From: Roseiarcus sp963770035
Lineage (GTDB): Bacteria; Pseudomonadota; Alphaproteobacteria; Rhizobiales; Beijerinckiaceae
Direction of reading: 5' to 3'
Length of the DNA stretch: 64,000 nt
Assembly (NCBI GenBank): GCA_963770035.1
Contig: CAVYON010000053.1
Location: forward strand, 372,001 to 436,000
The translations under genes and the position numbers were made by a program. Of this stretch, positions 60,331 to 64,000 are shown one piece after another (position 1 is the stretch's first letter; each line of letters opens with the position of its first letter). The notes below the pieces were generated by a model. The model was not told the origin of the DNA. It saw nothing but the letters and a program-made list of their open reading frames with translations, and searched no databases.

Positions 60331-60480
60331 GCCGCGCTCCATAGCCTCTCGGAAGACGGGCGTCCTGACGGACGCCTATGGAGCGCGGCGGCGCGATCGG
60401 CGATCGCGCCTACAGCGATGTTTGACGCATTGGACCCGCGCTCGTGGAGCGCGGGACGCGGTCAGCGACCGCGTCTACAG
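60331..60480. repeat. Two palindromic double-hairpin elements in series
   Basis: Element 1: an inverted repeat GCCGCGCTCCATAG (60331) / CTATGGAGCGCGGC (60376), then hairpin GGCGCGATCggcGATCGCGCC and CTACAG at 60410-60415. Element 2: hairpin CCCGCGCTCgtgGAGCGCGGG, hairpin ACGCGGTCagcGACCGCGT and CTACAG at 60475-60480. Both lack a clear left CTGTAG but keep the hairpin pair and right end. Confidence 0.8.
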
Positions 60481-60504
60481 TGCGCGCGCCAACGTCGTCA
60501 TGCC

Positions 60505-60897
60505 CTACGGGCGATACGGCAACCGGACCGAGCAGGAGCCGTAGTTCGGGAAACAATAGAACGGGTACGCGGCCACCGACCCAAGATCCTCGACGCCCCC
60601 GACGACCCCGTTGGCGGTGTCGGCGACGAAGTTGCTGCCGGAACGGACGTAGCGATGATCGTTGCGATAACGACGTGGCGGGCATGAGCCCCGCGACCGC
60701 TGGTGATTTGTCGCCGTCGCGGTTCGCTCGTCGACGCCGGACCTGGACTCTGCCCAACCCGGCGTCGGCGACGGCTCCGCGAGCGAGGGCGCGCGTTGGC
60801 CCCGCGGGCGCCGCTGATCCGCGTAGGCGGCGGAAAGAGGAAACGAGACGAGGGCGGCCATACTGAGCGCGATAGCCGAGATACTGCTGGTAGTCAT
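60505..60897 (-). CDS. Small secreted hypothetical protein
   Basis: A 130-residue exported protein. The signal peptide (ISAIALSMAALVSFPLSAAY, then ADQ) is clear. The mature part is basic and polar (ERTATATNHQRSRGSCPPRR, YVRSGSNFVADTANGVVGGV) and ends with AAYPFYCFPNYGSCSVRLPY, which has two cysteines. A GGGAGA site precedes the ATG at 60897. The family is not recognised. Confidence 0.65.
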   Translation of the reverse strand: MTTSSISAIALSMAALVSFPLSAAYADQRRPRGQRAPSLAEPSPTPGWAESRSGVDERTATATNHQRSRGSCPPRRYRNDHRYVRSGSNFVADTANGVVGGVEDLGSVAAYPFYCFPNYGSCSVRLPYRP

Positions 60898-60977
60898 GGC
60901 GATCTCCCTTCATCGGATTTGCATCCGATGTTCGGGAGCGTCGTTGACGAGCGGCGCGCCTATAAACGTTCAAACGC

Positions 60978-61050
60978 GGGAACCGATCACGCGGTTCCCT
61001 CCTCCACGTCCACGACGAGGCGCGCCTCCCTCATCGGGGCGCGAGGGAGG
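60978..61050 (-). terminator. Hairpins downstream of the glycine-rich protein gene
   Basis: Two stems follow its stop: CCTCCCTC/GAGGGAGG at 61023-61050 and GGGAACC/GGTTCCC at 60978-60999. Neither has a T run, so they are only probable transcript ends. Confidence 0.4.
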
Positions 61051-61057
61051 TAGTAGC

Positions 61058-61714
61058 TCAGCGGAAATGCCCGCCCCCGCCGAAGCCACCCATGTGGCCG
61101 CCGCCGAAGCCGCCCATGTGGCCGCCGCCGAAGCCGCCCATGTGGCCGCCGCCGAAGCCGCCCATGTGGCCGCCGCCGAAGCCGCCCATGTGACCGCCGC
61201 CGAAGCCGCCTACATGGCCAAAGCCGCCGGCGACGTGACCTGCGCCGAAACCACGGCCGATGCCGTAATTGCCGTATCTCCCGCCGTAACCGTAGCCGTA
61301 GCCGGGACCGTAACCGTAGTATCCGCCATAGTATGGCCCGCCGAAGCCGTAACCGTAACCGTAGTCAGCGCAGTCGCCGTAACCGAACGACCCGTAACCG
61401 CAGCCATATGGATCCCCGTACGCGCCCGCGAGTCCCGCGCCGAGAATTCCGCCAATCACCCCGACTGCTGCGGCCGCGCCAGGATTGTATCCGTACCCGT
61501 TGTCGCCGTATGCGGTGACGTACCCATGCCCATGGCGGTAGGCGTAGTGATGCACGACATGGCGGTGGACGGCGACATGGTGGTGGACGGCGACATGCCC
61601 GTGCGCGACATGATGTGTGTAGGTCGCCGCGGAGGCGTCCGAGAGCGGCGCCGCCGTAAGGGCGGCGGCTGCGCCGAAAGCAAGAAGTCGCAGCGTTGAT
61701 GATGCCAGGGTCAT
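61058..61714 (-). CDS. Glycine/histidine/tyrosine-rich secreted protein with octapeptide repeats
   Basis: A 218-residue exported protein. A signal peptide (LRLLAFGAAAALTAAPLS) is followed by a His-rich segment (HHVAHGHVAVHHHVAVHRHV) and a Gly/Tyr-rich middle (GYGYGFGGPYYGGYYGYGPG). A short hydrophobic stretch (AAAAVGVIGGILGAGLAGAY) lies between. The C-terminus has six copies of GGFGGGHM, from a 24-bp minisatellite at about 61070-61210. Histidine-rich repeats suggest metal binding, by composition only. The ATG at 61714 has GGAGGT upstream. Confidence 0.7.
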   Translation of the reverse strand: MTLASSTLRLLAFGAAAALTAAPLSDASAATYTHHVAHGHVAVHHHVAVHRHVVHHYAYRHGHGYVTAYGDNGYGYNPGAAAAVGVIGGILGAGLAGAYGDPYGCGYGSFGYGDCADYGYGYGFGGPYYGGYYGYGPGYGYGYGGRYGNYGIGRGFGAGHVAGGFGHVGGFGGGHMGGFGGGHMGGFGGGHMGGFGGGHMGGFGGGHMGGFGGGGHFR

Positions 61715-62032
61715 GGAGACCTCCGAAAGTTTTTGGCCGCTTGGCCGGCGCCCGTTGATTAATGGGCTGTTAACCAATTTGGGGCTTAACGACGGAAAAC
61801 AAAGAAGGTTTCCGTCTATTTCAAGCTAAAATCGTATTTAGCCCTGATGCCTCCTCCCAGCCATTATTGCCGGGCGGGCTTTCATTACTGGGTGCGGCAG
61901 ACGTCCAGGTCCGCAAGAGCTTAGGCACGCGCCTATCCCGGACCGGTGCAGGTCCTCGGAACGAAGATCAGGGCCTTAACGTTTGAGACGCCATTTGGTT
62001 CCAGACAGCGTCAAAACGGGCTCGGATGGACC
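61715..62032. other. Intergenic stretch upstream of groES
   Basis: A long upstream region with AT-richer text at 61760-61850 and no coding frame of note. It probably holds the promoter of the minus-strand glycine-rich gene. Confidence 0.4.
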
Positions 62033-62061
62033 TTGACGACTTTGGCTGCGGCGCCTATTTA
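62033..62061 (+). promoter_or_regulatory. groESL promoter
   Basis: TTGACG, a 17-base spacer and TATTTA form a good housekeeping promoter. The expected start point near 62068 lies at the left edge of the CIRCE operator, so HrcA binding would block transcription. Confidence 0.8.
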
Positions 62062-62069
62062 AGCGCCCG

Positions 62070-62096
62070 TTAGCACTCAGGGAAAGCGAGTGCTAA
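62070..62096 (+). promoter_or_regulatory. CIRCE operator (HrcA site)
   Basis: TTAGCACTC, nine bases, GAGTGCTAA: a perfect match to the controlling inverted repeat of chaperone expression. HrcA, kept active by GroEL, represses the operon until heat shock. Confidence 0.97.
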
Positions 62097-62147
62097 CGGC
62101 ATTTTGCGCCCAGACAATGGGCGCTCTCGCGAGAGGAAAGCTCACTC

Positions 62148-62435
62148 ATGAAATTCCGTCCCCTGCATGACCGCGTCGTCGTCCGTCGTCTCGAAGGCGA
62201 AGAGAAGACGAAGGGCGGCATCATCATTCCGGACACCGCCAAGGAGAAGCCGCAAGAGGGCGAGATCATCGCCGCCGGTCCCGGCGCCCGCGACGAGGCC
62301 GGCAAGCTGGTCCCGCTCGACGTCAAGGCCGGCGACAAGGTGCTGTTCGGCAAGTGGAGCGGCACCGAAGTCAAGATCGACGGCCAGGAGCTCCTGATCA
62401 TGAAGGAGTCCGACATCATGGGCGTGATCGCCTGA
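62148..62435 (+). CDS. groES: Co-chaperonin GroES
   Basis: A 95-residue heptameric lid of the GroEL chaperonin. The N-terminal KFRPLHDRVVVRRLEGEEKT, the mobile loop KGGIIIPDTAKEKP and the C-terminal EVKIDGQELLIMKESDIMGV are canonical. It is under the CIRCE operator and is followed by groEL after 64 bases that contain a hairpin. A GAGAGGAAAG site precedes the ATG. Confidence 0.99.
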   Translation: MKFRPLHDRVVVRRLEGEEKTKGGIIIPDTAKEKPQEGEIIAAGPGARDEAGKLVPLDVKAGDKVLFGKWSGTEVKIDGQELLIMKESDIMGVIA

Positions 62436-62469
62436 TCGACCGTCTGCCCATCAACTTTTGATCTTAAGC

Positions 62470-62484
62470 GCCCCTCGACGGGGC
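62470..62484 (+). promoter_or_regulatory. Hairpin between groES and groEL
   Basis: GCCCC-TCGAC-GGGGC lies just before the groEL ribosome binding site (AGGAGA). In Agrobacterium the groESL transcript is cleaved at an intercistronic stem-loop, so this may be the equivalent mRNA processing site. Confidence 0.5.
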
Positions 62485-62499
62485 AGGAGACCCATCCCA

Positions 62500-64000
<1,501 letters not shown>

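Overview
The window reads as a high-GC chromosome segment from an alphaproteobacterium, most likely of the Hyphomicrobiales (Rhizobiales). The evidence is a groES-groEL operon under a perfect CIRCE element, a CpdR-type response regulator next to an N-formylglutamate amidohydrolase, leuS overlapping lptE, a cbpA-cbpM pair, DUF2852 and DUF427 proteins, and a probable suhB-type small RNA beside an inositol-monophosphatase-family gene. The family or genus cannot be fixed from the sequence alone.

Layout. 1-3.7 kb: the end of a CbpA/DnaJ-like chaperone with CbpM, a secreted beta-barrel protein and a large two-hydrolase fusion. 3.8-5.9 kb: two broken VOC genes flank an island with one cysteine-rich secreted protein. 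5.9-28.9 kb: housekeeping and metabolic genes (SHOCT protein, a fused hydantoinase/5-oxoprolinase, aldo/keto reductase, SDR, PEP-CTERM protein, sorbosone-dehydrogenase-like protein, papain-like peptidase, LLM oxidoreductase, RaiA-cold-shock fusion, HIBADH-family dehydrogenase, HEPN-MNT toxin-antitoxin pair, amidase with a peptide-type binding protein). 29-38.3 kb: an accessory glycan-type cluster (TPR-glycosyltransferase 9, tandem FkbM methyltransferases) with a graveyard of broken sulfotransferase, FkbM and secreted-protein genes between them. 39-42.7 kb: a four-gene dipeptide/oligopeptide ABC transporter operon. 42.8-49.6 kb: conserved core (lptE, leuS, hisN-like, sRNA, N-formylglutamate amidohydrolase, cpdR, PheC-like protein). 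50.4-55.8 kb: another accessory patch (TetR regulator, long-form thyX, an AT-rich small gene, Cache protein, second beta-barrel protein, wHTH-TPR regulator). 55.8-58.5 kb: an IS91-type element with its tyrosine recombinase. 58.8-61.8 kb: two related double-membrane-span proteins and two small secreted proteins. 62-64 kb: groES and the start of groEL.

The most unusual signal is a family of about 50-bp palindromic elements. Each has two adjacent hairpins bounded by CTGTAG and CTACAG (or close variants). Two copies sit in frame inside the hydantoinase coding sequence. A third supplies that gene's stop codon. Downstream of it, the last ~34 codons plus the element have been amplified into a tandem array with a period of about 160 bp. 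Stem sequences differ between copies but stay complementary, and the loop keeps a TC-NNN-GA pattern. Other copies lie near 28.3 kb and 60.4 kb.

At least nine conserved reading frames across the window are interrupted by single-base insertions or deletions. Some are surely real pseudogenes (RNase T2 with an extra stop, the 32-36 kb cluster). Others, in otherwise intact genes, may be assembly errors. Functional calls for those genes assume the joined frame.
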